64,000 nucleotides of DNA from Burkholderiaceae bacterium (GCA_947448625.1 CANFOT010000001.1:1-64000); one strand, 5' to 3'. Numbered from the stretch's first letter, positions 33,859 through 42,779 are shown. Notes: generated by a model not told the origin, from the sequence alone. A program made the numbers and translations.

Positions 33859-34992
33859 TTAGGCAATTTTTGTCCAAGCGGCTTTACCAGCGTATTTTTT
33901 AATCGCAGTTTCATCAAATTCAAATCCCAAGCCCGGGGTTTTATGCAAAATCAGATCGCCGTTCTTAAAGGTCAGCTGCTTATTAATTAATCTGCGGAAG
34001 TTTAAGACTTGATCATCCAAGAAGAATTCTACAAAACGTGCATTCGGCGTTGCAGCCACTAATGGCGCATGCAAATCATGCATCCAGTGTGGACAAACAA
34101 TCACACCCTTTAAGTCCGCATAAGCAGAAATGCGGCGCCACTCTGTAATTCCACCACACACTGCCGCATCAGACTGCAAAATCGCAGCCCCACCAGCATC
34201 AATCAATTCCCTAAAGCGCCAACGGCCCGCCTCCATCTCACCAGTTGCTACATTGATCTTGGTTTGACGTGCCAAAGCTGCATGCAGATCAATTGCATCT
34301 GGCGAAAAGGGTTCTTCAATCCAGTATGGGTTGTAGGCCTCAAAGCGACGGATGTACTCCAGGGCTGTCGGTAGGTCGCGCCAAGCATTATTCGCATCGA
34401 GCGTAAGCAAAACATCCTCGCCAACAGCTTTACGAGCCGCCTTAACGCGTGCTTCCTCCTCTCTTGGGGAGAGGCGCCCCACTTTCATTTTGACCGCCTT
34501 AAAACCCTGCTTTACGTAGGACTCCATCTCCTTACCCAACTTGGCAGGTGTCTTGCCATCCAAGTAGTAGCCACCACTGGCATAAGCTGGAACACGATCA
34601 TCCACAACCGAGCCCAAATAGTGATGAAGCGGTAATTTTGCAGCACGGGCATTTAAATCCCAAAGCGCAGTATCCAGAATCGAGATGCCACGCATCACCG
34701 CACCAGAACGGCCCTGCAAAATAGACTCGTTATACATCTCCATCCACAGGCCTTCACTGCGATGGCTATTTTGACCAATCAACTTTGGGGCTAGCAATTG
34801 CTCCACAGCAATCTTGGCAATATCTCCACCCGCACTACCGACATAACAAAAGCCAATACCCTCATTGCCATCCTTGCCCCGAACCTTGACCAAACAATAA
34901 TGCCGCTCTGAAACTGTCCGCGTGGAAAAAGAAGTGACTTTATCCAAAGGCACCGCTACTGCGGCGACTGATACTGACTCAATAATGGGCAT
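33859..34992 (-). CDS. Mandelate racemase/muconate lactonizing enzyme family protein (MR subgroup)
   Basis: About 377 residues from the ATG at 34992 (GGAGC upstream). The longer reading from 35058 lacks family similarity in its first 22 residues. Active-site residues are visible: Lys168-x-Lys170 in AVKMKVG; metal ligands Asp199 (LTLDANN), Glu226 (WIEEPF) and Glu252 (ATGEMEAG); and the Asp275/His302 dyad (LQSDAAVCGG and CPHWMHD). The KxK base plus a 27-residue Asp-His spacing is the mandelate racemase pattern, shared by acid-sugar dehydratases and hydroxy-acid racemases, and excludes the cycloisomerase branch. Convergent to the TRAP operon, it may process the same imported acid. Confidence 0.92.
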   Translation of the reverse strand: MPIIESVSVAAVAVPLDKVTSFSTRTVSERHYCLVKVRGKDGNEGIGFCYVGSAGGDIAKIAVEQLLAPKLIGQNSHRSEGLWMEMYNESILQGRSGAVMRGISILDTALWDLNARAAKLPLHHYLGSVVDDRVPAYASGGYYLDGKTPAKLGKEMESYVKQGFKAVKMKVGRLSPREEEARVKAARKAVGEDVLLTLDANNAWRDLPTALEYIRRFEAYNPYWIEEPFSPDAIDLHAALARQTKINVATGEMEAGRWRFRELIDAGGAAILQSDAAVCGGITEWRRISAYADLKGVIVCPHWMHDLHAPLVAATPNARFVEFFLDDQVLNFRRLINKQLTFKNGDLILHKTPGLGFEFDETAIKKYAGKAAWTKIA

Positions 34993-35108
34993 GAGAGCTC
35001 CTATATTCAAAAAATTATTGTATCGATAACTTTTGTCACTTTCCTTGACCCGCTTCAATAGAAAATTGCTGCACTACAACATTAAGATCTGGGGCTTGAG
35101 CAACAATA

Positions 35109-36587
35109 TTGGATAATTGGAAGGTGAAGAAAAAAGCGAGCCATCTACCTTACTTGTTGAAGAAAGCAATCCAAACTCTTGGGCTCTCTTTAATCACGTT
35201 GATTTCATTACCAGCCCTCAACATCATCTCCGAAGCGCAAGCTCAACAGGCGAGTCAAACCAGCAAAACAAATAAGACTTCCCAGATTAAGCAAAAGACT
35301 GCAACGCAAGGTGGCAAACAGCCTGGCATTCAATTCAAGGACAGCTCAATTAATAAGCCATCGAAAAGTATGAGCTTAAATCCTGAGTTATTTAAAAGAC
35401 TTGAGGGCGAGTACAGCAAAGAGGGCGGCGCAAATCTGGATTACCGCGTACAACGGGGCTGCATTCGTCGCAGCTACAACGAAGAGAATCTTCCCGCAAA
35501 TCTGGGCCTGGAAGACCGTAACTTCAGTGATTTTTTCAAATCCCAAACCAAAGGTTTTTTTGATCGCATGCGCGGCAACTGCATCCCGTACGCCCTCGCT
35601 TTAGGGAGCCGAAATCGCTTTTTGTCACTCAGCATTATGAATGGTCCGTTCCAAGATGCGAAGACGGAAATCTGGACTTTCACACCCTCAGCAGCTGGCA
35701 GCTTCTTGATACAACAAGACTACTTAAAAGATGAATCAAAACGCTTCACCGAAGTTCAACTGAAGTTAAGTGACGTGCTGTATGACCCCAAAAAAGTTGG
35801 GGATAAATTACCAGTGGAGCTTATCTGGGAATTAAATTCTGTGATTAAACAAATTTATCCAGAAGAAAATACTGCTCTTGAAAATACCAATAGCATCGTT
35901 CGTCTGATTGTGGACTTTGGCGACAAAGAGCACTGGGCGCAAATTTGGGCCGCGGAGATCATCGACCCCGTATCGAATGAAGTATTTTCCAGTGCATTTT
36001 GGGTTGAGCGTGATGATATTCCCGGGGGGTTTTATACCACTAGCGGAGAATCTATCGAGCGCACCTTCTGGACAAACCCTCTCAGCTATCGTCGCATCTC
36101 AAGAGGTGTTGGGAGCGTGCGTGCCTCGAGCAGAAAAGCAGCCCCCACCAAAAATGGTACTACGCCAGCTACTGCTCCGAAGCAACGTTATCGCGCTCAT
36201 ATGGGCATCGATTACGCAGCACCCATCGGCACCCCGATCTTTAGCGTAGCCACTGGCAAAGTGGTGCATCTGGGCTATAGCGGGGCTTTTGGTAACCTCA
36301 TTATTCTTGAGCATCCCGGCAATTACCGCACCTACTATGCCCACCTAAGCAACTACAACGTAGAGCTAGAGCTTGGCAATGAGGTGCGACGGGGCTTGGA
36401 GATTGGCTACGTTGGATCAACTGGCCGCTCCACGGGCCCTCACCTGCATTTTGAATTAAGAAAAGATGGTATCTACGTAGACCCATATAGCAGTAAAACC
36501 GAATTGGATTTGTGGAATATGCGCGATAGCGATAGCGGATTACTGACTAGAGAGATTTTATTGCTGGGTACGCCGCTCAAGAATTAA
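35109..36587 (+). CDS. M23 family metallopeptidase (LytM/DipM-like)
   Basis: Up to 492 residues from a TTG at 35109; a GTG at 35124 (MKKKASHLPYL) is an equally plausible start. The N-terminal hydrophobic segment (about residues 19-41, ending SEAQAQQ) is a signal peptide. Residues 45-90 are a Lys/Gln/Ser/Thr-rich linker. Residues about 90-350 form an unassigned domain with Cys residues in QRGCIRRSY and MRGNCIPYA. The C-terminal peptidase domain shows zinc ligands His364 and Asp368 in HMGIDYAAP and the HLHF motif (His445, His447), with TGRSTGPHLHFELR complete. All expected catalytic residues are present, so it is probably an active cell-wall endopeptidase. Confidence 0.9.
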   Translation: MDNWKVKKKASHLPYLLKKAIQTLGLSLITLISLPALNIISEAQAQQASQTSKTNKTSQIKQKTATQGGKQPGIQFKDSSINKPSKSMSLNPELFKRLEGEYSKEGGANLDYRVQRGCIRRSYNEENLPANLGLEDRNFSDFFKSQTKGFFDRMRGNCIPYALALGSRNRFLSLSIMNGPFQDAKTEIWTFTPSAAGSFLIQQDYLKDESKRFTEVQLKLSDVLYDPKKVGDKLPVELIWELNSVIKQIYPEENTALENTNSIVRLIVDFGDKEHWAQIWAAEIIDPVSNEVFSSAFWVERDDIPGGFYTTSGESIERTFWTNPLSYRRISRGVGSVRASSRKAAPTKNGTTPATAPKQRYRAHMGIDYAAPIGTPIFSVATGKVVHLGYSGAFGNLIILEHPGNYRTYYAHLSNYNVELELGNEVRRGLEIGYVGSTGRSTGPHLHFELRKDGIYVDPYSSKTELDLWNMRDSDSGLLTREILLLGTPLKN

Positions 36588-36623
36588 ACAATATCAACAA
36601 GCAATCAAATTCGCACAAAATAA

Positions 36624-36645
36624 AAGGGGCCCATATGGGCCCCTT
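36624..36645. terminator. Bidirectional terminator between convergent genes
   Basis: Arms AAGGGGCCC (36624-36632) and GGGCCCCTT (36637-36645) form a perfect GC-rich stem around ATAT. A T-containing tail follows on the plus strand (CATCTTTTAATT) and the complement of AAAATAAAA on the other. It separates the M23 peptidase gene from the universal stress gene and can serve both. Confidence 0.88.
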
Positions 36646-36666
36646 CATCTTTTAATTCTTAATGCG

Positions 36667-37107
36667 TTAGCCGAGAACCAAAACTGGTAACTTGGAGTGC
36701 ACAATCACCTCGTGCGTTTCACTGCCCAACAAAACACTCTTAATACCAGTGCGCTTATGTGAAGCCATCACGATCACATCTGCCTTAGCTTTTTTGGCGC
36801 CCTCTAAAATTCCTTCAGATAAATTACTGTCAGCGATATGTAGAGTATTTACTTTAATACTTGCACCCAGAGCAGTAGCAGCCTTTTTAAAGACATCTGC
36901 AGCAAATGCTTCGCATACTTTCTTATGTTCTTTTTGAGAGATACCGTAGCCCATAGAGCTGTCGGAATACACCATCGGGGGCATTGGATCAGAAACATAT
37001 ACCAATGTCACAGCAGCTTTATCCGCCTTAGCAAGTTCTGCCACCTTCTTCAAAGACTTTTTGCTCACATCTGAACCATCAACCGGTACTAATAAGTGCT
37101 TAAACAT
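36667..37107 (-). CDS. Universal stress protein, UspA family
   Basis: About 146 residues from the ATG at 37107, with AGGAGT five bases upstream; a longer reading from 37134 adds nine residues and is unlikely. The single Usp domain opens MFKHLLVPVDGSDVSKKSL, has VTLVYVSDP at strand 2, and ends with DVIVMASHKRTGIKSVLLGSETHEVI. That last segment keeps the G-x2-(8-9)-G-S/T nucleotide-binding pattern, so ATP binding is likely. The role is a general stress or starvation response. It is monocistronic and divergent from the DUF2177 gene. Confidence 0.93.
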   Translation of the reverse strand: MFKHLLVPVDGSDVSKKSLKKVAELAKADKAAVTLVYVSDPMPPMVYSDSSMGYGISQKEHKKVCEAFAADVFKKAATALGASIKVNTLHIADSNLSEGILEGAKKAKADVIVMASHKRTGIKSVLLGSETHEVIVHSKLPVLVLG

Positions 37108-37195
37108 ATTGACTCCTGTTAAATTAAACCTCAACGCTGTTCATTACATCATAATGCTTATTATTCACCTGTAAAAGCATAAAAAGGAAACTTAA

Positions 37196-37597
37196 TTGCT
37201 CAAGTATCTGGCGGTGTATTTTTCATTCCTCCTCTCGCTGATCATCATCGATTTGATCTGGCTTCTCGGGGTTGCCAAGAATCTATATCGTGAAAACATG
37301 GGGTCACTCATGGCAAGCGAACCCAAGTTATTGGCGGGACTAGGCTTTTATCTTTTATATACACTGGGCACCTTGATTTTCGTGATTCTTCCAGCCATAT
37401 CTAAGCAATCCTGGATTTATGCAGTGCAATATGGCGCTCTTTTCGGCTTTTTTTGCTATATGACCTATGATTTGACCAATCTTGCAGTCATTCGCGACTT
37501 TCCAGCTCGATTGGCATTGATTGATATCGTCTGGGGTTCTACCGTTACAGCGTTCTCTGCCGCGATTGCCTACTGGGTTGGCAGTCGGATAGCTTAA
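37196..37597 (+). CDS. DUF2177 family membrane protein
   Basis: A 133-residue protein with four predicted transmembrane helices (about residues 3-24, 45-66, 74-92 and 106-128). It starts at a TTG with AAGGAAAC eight bases upstream. Motifs IIDLIWLLGVAKNLYRENMG and YGALFGFFCYMTYDLTNLAVIRDFP are characteristic of DUF2177, a family of small membrane proteins of unknown activity. The Asp and Tyr residues within the helices could suggest a substrate path. It precedes the SulP transporter gene by 13 bases and may be co-transcribed with it. Confidence 0.87.
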   Translation: MLKYLAVYFSFLLSLIIIDLIWLLGVAKNLYRENMGSLMASEPKLLAGLGFYLLYTLGTLIFVILPAISKQSWIYAVQYGALFGFFCYMTYDLTNLAVIRDFPARLALIDIVWGSTVTAFSAAIAYWVGSRIA

Positions 37598-37610
37598 TGA
37601 CCTCCAACAA

Positions 37611-39248
37611 ATGAATCTCTTTCACCCAAAACTGATCGATTCTTTTAAGGGCTATAACAGCGCTCTTTTTAGCAAAGATGTATTGGCGGGGATCACGGTT
37701 GGGGTGGTTGCGCTACCTTTAGCAATGGCATTTGCGATTGCTAGCGGACTTAAGCCAGAGGCTGGCATCTTTACAGCAATCATTGCCGGCGGCCTCATTT
37801 CAGTACTAGGTGGCAGCCGGGTGCAAATTGGTGGCCCAGCCGGCGCCTTTATCGTCATTGTTTACGGCATTGTTGATCATTACGGTGTCGCCAACCTACT
37901 CCTAGCCACCGCAATGTCAGGGGCGTTCTTATTATTGATGGGACTGTTTCGCCTGGGGACCCTCATTCGATTTATTCCAGTCGCGGTCATTATTGGATTT
38001 ACCAATGGCATCGCAGTGCTGATTGGCCTCTCTCAAGTCAAAGAATTTTTTGGCCTTCAAATTACGAAGATGCCTGCTGAATTCTTTCAGGCAGTCCACA
38101 CACTGTATGCTGCCGCCGATAGCGTCAACCCTATTGCCCTGATGCTATCGATTGGGAGTCTGATTCTGCTGATCACTTGGAGGGCTTTTCAAAAACACCT
38201 TAGCTACATTGGCCATCTGCCGGGAACAGTTATTGCTATGGCTGCAGCTACCGTACTCACTAGTGCGCTAAGCCTTCCCGTGGATACGATCGGCAGCCGT
38301 TTTGGTGGTATTCCATCAGGCTTACCAAGCTTTGCATGGATCCCAATCAGCTGGGGAACTGCACAATTCGTGATTGCACCCGCTATCACGCTTGCCTTGC
38401 TTGGTGCCATTGAATCGCTGCTGTGCGCACGCATTGCCGATGGACTCATTCATGATCGCCACAACTCCAACCAAGAGTTAATGGCTCAGGGCGCCGCTAA
38501 TCTGGTCGCTCCATTTTTCGGCGGCATGCCAGCCACAGGAACAATTGCCAGAACAGTTACCAATATACAAAGTGGTGGCCGCTCTCCAATCGCTGGGATT
38601 GTTCACTCTGCGACATTACTCGTGATTATTTTATTTGGGGCTCCATTAGCAAAAAATATTCCCCTAGCTAGCCTAGCTGCCATTCTCATGTTTGTCGCTT
38701 GGAATATGGGTGAATGGAAAAAATTTGCAGACCTAAAACAATTTCGCCTGCCTTATCGCATCACTATGTTGAGCGTATTTTTTCTAACAATCATTCTTGA
38801 TCTCACCGTCGCCATACAGGTGGGCCTGCTTTTAGCATTTATCACCTTTATCTATCGCATCTCAAGCCTATCGCGCCATGAGCCGGCAAGCACAGTTGAT
38901 TTCCCAGAACTACAACAACATCAAGGAAGAATTTCTGCATTCAGAATCTATGGGGCAATCTTTTTTGGCGCCGTAAAACTTCTAGAGAGCATCGAAAATG
39001 AATTGCCCTCCAAGACCTTGATTCTCGACCTTAAGAATGTGATTTACATGGATGTTTCCGGGATGGACGCCATTCTGAGTCTTGAAGAAGTCTGCAAAGC
39101 TCGAGGTATCCAGCTAATCATTTGTGGACTAGCGCATCAGCCGCAAGAGATGGCGCTGCGCGGAGGTCTATTTGAGCGATTACCAACTACAAATATTTAT
39201 CCAGATCTGCAAAGTGGCATTGCTGCTGTCATTAGTCAGTCACATTAA
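37611..39248 (+). CDS. SulP family inorganic anion transporter with STAS domain
   Basis: A 545-residue inner-membrane transporter. About residues 20-410 hold the 14-segment SulP core: KDVLAGITVGVVALPLAMAFAIASG, GGSRVQIGGPAGAFIVIV, IRFIPVAVIIGFTNGIAVLIG, and FFGGMPATGTIARTVTNIQSGGRSPIAGIVH. The C-terminal STAS domain (about 430-540) includes LILDLKNVIYMDVSGMDAILSLEEVC. Family members carry sulfate, bicarbonate or C4-dicarboxylates; nothing here separates these. The stop overlaps that of the convergent TauE/SafE gene by four bases. Confidence 0.92.
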   Translation: MNLFHPKLIDSFKGYNSALFSKDVLAGITVGVVALPLAMAFAIASGLKPEAGIFTAIIAGGLISVLGGSRVQIGGPAGAFIVIVYGIVDHYGVANLLLATAMSGAFLLLMGLFRLGTLIRFIPVAVIIGFTNGIAVLIGLSQVKEFFGLQITKMPAEFFQAVHTLYAAADSVNPIALMLSIGSLILLITWRAFQKHLSYIGHLPGTVIAMAAATVLTSALSLPVDTIGSRFGGIPSGLPSFAWIPISWGTAQFVIAPAITLALLGAIESLLCARIADGLIHDRHNSNQELMAQGAANLVAPFFGGMPATGTIARTVTNIQSGGRSPIAGIVHSATLLVIILFGAPLAKNIPLASLAAILMFVAWNMGEWKKFADLKQFRLPYRITMLSVFFLTIILDLTVAIQVGLLLAFITFIYRISSLSRHEPASTVDFPELQQHQGRISAFRIYGAIFFGAVKLLESIENELPSKTLILDLKNVIYMDVSGMDAILSLEEVCKARGIQLIICGLAHQPQEMALRGGLFERLPTTNIYPDLQSGIAAVISQSH

Positions 39249-39976
39249 CTAATACAGAAACCGCCCCTGAGCAAAGCTTCGGGCAAATACCAAGCGCGAT
39301 ATAGGCCAAATAAGCCTGCAGCCAATAAAAGACTGGCAGCAAAATACCTCACCCAAGCGTATTGACCAAATTGAGTCAGGGCCGCTGAAAATTGAGAGAT
39401 CAGCAGTAAGTTAGGTAATGTGCCCAAACCGAATGCCAGCATTAATGCTGCCCCCGTCACAACATCGCCAGACAAAAATGCAAGCGGCAAAACACTGTAA
39501 ACCAGGCCACAGGGAACTAGCCCCCATACCATCCCACTAAACCAGCGGGATGAACGTCCCGTGAAACCCCCCAAGTACTTTGCCCAATAAGTGGCTATCT
39601 GCGCACCAAGCCACTTTCCAGCCAATCTAGGGCTGCCGGATTTCTTACGCAAAAGCCGCAAACCCATGACCAGCAAAATCAAGGATGTAAATGCAAATAA
39701 TGGGCGTTGAATCGGCACCAAATTTTGCTGCCAAAGCACGACACCAACCCAAGCCGCAGATGCGCCAAGCAAAGTATAGGTAGTCAAACGCCCTAAATGC
39801 ATGATTAATTGAAGATAAAAGAGCTCAGACTTGCTTTGGAGTCGGATATGGGAGGCTCGCTGACCTTCGCCTTGGCGCTCAATAGCCGATGCAATACCAC
39901 CGCACATTAAGGCGCAGTGCCACCCACTGACTAGGGCGCCTAAGAAGACGGCCAGCAAGAGGCTAGTGGTAAGCAT
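39245..39976 (-). CDS. TauE/SafE-like membrane protein of the cbb3 cluster
   Basis: A 243-residue protein with six or seven predicted membrane helices. The conserved start GALVSGWHCALMCGGIASAIE includes a Cys-x3-Cys motif within helix 1 that could bind copper. Next come LGRLTTYTLLGASAAW and FSGMVWGLVPCGLVYSVLPLAFLSG. Proteins of this form (UPF0721-like, sometimes called SafE/heavy-metal transport related) recur beside ccoS, ccoI and fnr in proteobacteria and are suspected to help oxidase biogenesis or metal handling. Sulfite export is only an inherited database name. It is divergent from fnr across an 81-base intergenic region. Confidence 0.85.
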   Translation of the reverse strand: MLTTSLLLAVFLGALVSGWHCALMCGGIASAIERQGEGQRASHIRLQSKSELFYLQLIMHLGRLTTYTLLGASAAWVGVVLWQQNLVPIQRPLFAFTSLILLVMGLRLLRKKSGSPRLAGKWLGAQIATYWAKYLGGFTGRSSRWFSGMVWGLVPCGLVYSVLPLAFLSGDVVTGAALMLAFGLGTLPNLLLISQFSAALTQFGQYAWVRYFAASLLLAAGLFGLYRAWYLPEALLRGGFCIS

Positions 39977-40057
39977 TTAGAAACCCACCGCTAAAGGGAA
40001 ATATTAAAATTGCGCATTATCCTAGTAGAATAAACTGGTCTGATAACTAGATCGAAT

Positions 40058-40816
40058 ATGAATTACACCAACTCAGATAACCCAAGCAGCAAATGCTCAG
40101 TATGCGTACTGGGTCAATTTTGCCTGCCAGTTGGTATCAGCTCTACAGACATTGCCAAGATTGACACCCTCGTTAAAGAACGCGTTCATCTACAAAAAGG
40201 TGAAAGCCTCTACCGTCATGGCGATACTTTAAGCGCTGTTTATAGCGTTCGCTTTGGCACCCTAAAAACCGAATACTGCTTAGAAGATGGTCGCCAACAA
40301 GTGATTGGCTTTCATCTTCCCGGGGAGATTTTAGGTCTTGATGGAATCGGTGATGGCCACTATCAATCCGATGCTGTTGCCCTCGAAGAGAGCGAAGTCT
40401 GCATCATTCGTTATGAAGCATTTGAGGATTTGGCTCGCCAAATTCCAGTACTCCAAAAACAGTTTCATCGCATTCTGAGCCGCGAACTTACCCAAGATCA
40501 GCGCCACCTACTCTCACTAGGCAGTTTGCGTGCAGAAGAACGTTTAGCAAGCTTCCTGTTGAATTTATCGCAGCGCCTCGCTGCTCGCGGCTATCTTAAT
40601 AATGAATTTGATTTACGTATGAGTCGTGTGGAAATTGGCAGCTACCTGGGTATTCAGATTGAAACCGTGAGTCGCATGCTTTCCCGCTTCGCCGAGTCAG
40701 GATTGATTCAAATTAAACAACGCCATATTAAGTTAATCGATATGGATGGGCTGTATGAATTAGCCGGCATCCCCAATCCTGACCGCAACACTCAAATCAA
40801 ACCGATTGGCGTTTGA
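40058..40816 (+). CDS. fnr: FNR-type oxygen-sensing transcriptional regulator
   Basis: A 252-residue CRP/FNR family activator. Cluster ligands for an oxygen-labile [4Fe-4S] are Cys13, Cys16 and Cys22 in CSVCVLGQFC near the N-terminus, plus Cys115 in SEVCIIRYE, the same arrangement as E. coli FNR. The cyclic-nucleotide-like barrel covers about 35-125. The dimer helix and HTH contain MSRVEIGSYLGIQIETVSRMLSRF, with Glu202, Ser205 and Arg206 that read the TTGAT half-site. It is transcribed away from the cco operon on its other side. The perfect TTGAT-N4-ATCAA site upstream of ccoN is the expected target. No self-binding site was seen in its own leader. Confidence 0.95.
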   Translation: MNYTNSDNPSSKCSVCVLGQFCLPVGISSTDIAKIDTLVKERVHLQKGESLYRHGDTLSAVYSVRFGTLKTEYCLEDGRQQVIGFHLPGEILGLDGIGDGHYQSDAVALEESEVCIIRYEAFEDLARQIPVLQKQFHRILSRELTQDQRHLLSLGSLRAEERLASFLLNLSQRLAARGYLNNEFDLRMSRVEIGSYLGIQIETVSRMLSRFAESGLIQIKQRHIKLIDMDGLYELAGIPNPDRNTQIKPIGV

Positions 40817-40827
40817 GCTTAAGCGCT

Positions 40828-41088
40828 CTAAATCAAGCCACGATCTGGAGTTTTACCGCCTTCAGAATCAATTCCCGGAAGAATGTATGCAGTCAAGGCA
40901 CTCGAGAATGAGCAGAATACCCAGATAACAAAAAATCCAATGGTGTAGATACCCTCATCAGAAATATTGGGATGGTAGCCAAAAAACAGTAGTTCGGCTG
41001 GATGCACAATGCTAAAAAGCAAGCCCTCAGCCAGAATAGATACCAGAAAAGATGGCCACATAATCCAGATGAATAATCGGTACTTCAT
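40828..41088 (-). CDS. Small two-helix membrane protein at the end of the cco operon
   Basis: An 86-residue protein overlapping ccoH by four bases and converging on fnr. It has two predicted helices: LFIWIMWPSFLVSILAEGLLFSIV (about 5-28) and YTIGFFVIWVFCSFSSALTAYIL (about 47-70). The loop has an HPAELLFFGYHP segment with two histidines, and a short charged tail follows. I do not recognise a named family. Its translational coupling to the oxidase assembly gene ccoH suggests a role in cbb3 oxidase assembly, stability or membrane copper/heme handling. This is inference from position. Confidence 0.75.
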   Translation of the reverse strand: MKYRLFIWIMWPSFLVSILAEGLLFSIVHPAELLFFGYHPNISDEGIYTIGFFVIWVFCSFSSALTAYILPGIDSEGGKTPDRGLI

Positions 41089-41288
41089 TTTCGGCCTTGC
41101 TCTTCTTTGATCTGCTCTACTTTCAATCCGCGCTTCACTACGCCATCCCGCACCGGCTTGTCAGCATATAAATTGACAGCAAGATAAATAGTAATCATGC
41201 AACCAATAGCAGCAATAGCGGGTCCACTAATGAGTAACCAAGGCCACATCTGCTTAAACCACGGCTTATTAACTTGTTGTTCTGACAT
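41085..41288 (-). CDS. ccoH: FixH/CcoH family cbb3 oxidase assembly protein
   Basis: About 67 residues from the third in-frame ATG (41288, MSEQQVNKPWFKQMWPW), which has GGAGAGG six bases upstream; ATGs at 41303 and 41294 are within or before that ribosome site. One transmembrane helix (about 18-40, LLISGPAIAAIGCMITIYLAV) is preceded by the PWFKQMWPW motif common at the N-terminus of betaproteobacterial FixH-like proteins. The protein is shorter than canonical FixH, lacking most of the periplasmic domain. CcoH interacts with the assembling CcoNOQP complex. It lies between ccoG and the 86-residue gene. Confidence 0.85.
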   Translation of the reverse strand: MSEQQVNKPWFKQMWPWLLISGPAIAAIGCMITIYLAVNLYADKPVRDGVVKRGLKVEQIKEEQGRK

Positions 41289-41318
41289 ATTCATCCTCTC
41301 CATTCTTTGCTATACAGC

Positions 41319-42776
41319 TTAGCGGGGAATAATAAAGCTTGATTTTTCATCGCGTGTCCTAGTGATCTTCTCACCACCAGAAATCTCTTGAGCAATAACA
41401 TCAAAGTGAATTGGGTAATTACCCGGCTCATTTACACCGATTGCAGTACTCACTTTAATTGGCATCAGTAAATTACTGGCGGGGCCTACCTCAATTTCAG
41501 TTACCAGTTGACTCTGGGAATTAAGGATTTTTAAATCCGCTAAGCCTGTCGCCCTAACCTGCACATTCATTTTATTTTCAGACGCATTCATAATCTGAAT
41601 GCGGTAGATATTCTCAATGCGCACTCCATCCACCTCACGTGCCAAGGCGCCACGATCGCGCATGATATCCACCCGCAAGGGATTGCGAGTCGCCAACGAA
41701 ACCAAGAAAGCAATCGCCAGAACCGCAATGAAAGCAGTGTAGATCAAGACTCGCGGACGCAAGATATGGCGTATCGCACTTTGGTTACTTTCTTTTTCTT
41801 CAATGGCACGTTCTGTCGTATACCGAATCAAACCTTTGGGATAGTCGACCTTCTCCATTACTTGATCGCACGCGTCAATACAGGCACCGCAACCAATACA
41901 CATATATTGAAGGCCATCACGAATATCAATACCGGTCGGACATACTTGCACACAAATACTGCAATCAACGCAATCACCTAAGCCAAGAGTCGCATGATCA
42001 ACCGACTTACTCCGACTACCCCTTGGCTCTCCACGCACCTTGTCATAGGTAACCAAGAAAGTGTCTTTATCCACCATCACGCTTTGAAAGCGCGCATATG
42101 GACACATATATTTACAAACCTGTTCACGCATAAATCCGGCGTTACCCCAAGTTGCAAAACTATAAAAGCATAGCCAAAAGGTTTGCCATGGACCAAGCGA
42201 TAAATGCAAAATCGCGGCACTCAAAGTTTCAATTGGCGTGAAGTAGCCGATGAAAGTAAAGCCCGTCCAGAAAGCAATTAAGAGCCATAGAAAATGCTTA
42301 GTAATTTTCAGACGCCACTTACGAATACTCCATGGCCACTCTTCGCCATCTAAGCGTATACGCGCGAATCGGTCACCCTCAACCTTGCGCTCGATCCACA
42401 TAAAAATTTCGGTATAAACCGTTTGAGGACAGGCGTACCCGCAAAATAAGCGACCGGCAACTGCCGTAAACAGGAATAGCGCTAAGGCCGAAAGAATCAG
42501 TAAAAGCGTTAGGTAGATAACGTCCTGCGGCCAAAGCACCAAGCCGAAGATATAAAACTTACGCTGTATTAAATCAAAGAGAACTGCTTGACGACCATTC
42601 CAACTGAGCCAAGGAAGGCCATAAAAAAGTAGTTGTGTGGCAATAACAAGAATGAGGCGCCAGCGGGCAAAAATTCCGCCAACAGAACGCGGATAAATCT
42701 TTCGCCGGACCTCGTAAAGAGATTCCTCTATGACATCAATAGGGATAGGCTTCCCAACCGGCGAATGATCTGACAC
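41319..42776 (-). CDS. ccoG: Cytochrome c oxidase accessory protein CcoG (RdxA/FixG)
   Basis: A 485-residue membrane iron-sulfur protein. Three N-terminal helix regions (about 35-55, 80-105 and 155-175) precede CGYACPQTVYTEIFMWIERKVEGDR and the two 4Fe-4S motifs: CVDCSICVQVCPTGIDIRDG and CIGCGACIDACDQVM. A further helix near 337-358 leads to a C-terminal Ig-like domain (FixG_C). CcoG is a cupric reductase that helps supply Cu(I) for the CuB site of CcoN. It is three bases from ccoP, within the operon. Confidence 0.95.
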   Translation of the reverse strand: MSDHSPVGKPIPIDVIEESLYEVRRKIYPRSVGGIFARWRLILVIATQLLFYGLPWLSWNGRQAVLFDLIQRKFYIFGLVLWPQDVIYLTLLLILSALALFLFTAVAGRLFCGYACPQTVYTEIFMWIERKVEGDRFARIRLDGEEWPWSIRKWRLKITKHFLWLLIAFWTGFTFIGYFTPIETLSAAILHLSLGPWQTFWLCFYSFATWGNAGFMREQVCKYMCPYARFQSVMVDKDTFLVTYDKVRGEPRGSRSKSVDHATLGLGDCVDCSICVQVCPTGIDIRDGLQYMCIGCGACIDACDQVMEKVDYPKGLIRYTTERAIEEKESNQSAIRHILRPRVLIYTAFIAVLAIAFLVSLATRNPLRVDIMRDRGALAREVDGVRIENIYRIQIMNASENKMNVQVRATGLADLKILNSQSQLVTEIEVGPASNLLMPIKVSTAIGVNEPGNYPIHFDVIAQEISGGEKITRTRDEKSSFIIPR

Positions 42777-42779
42777 TAC

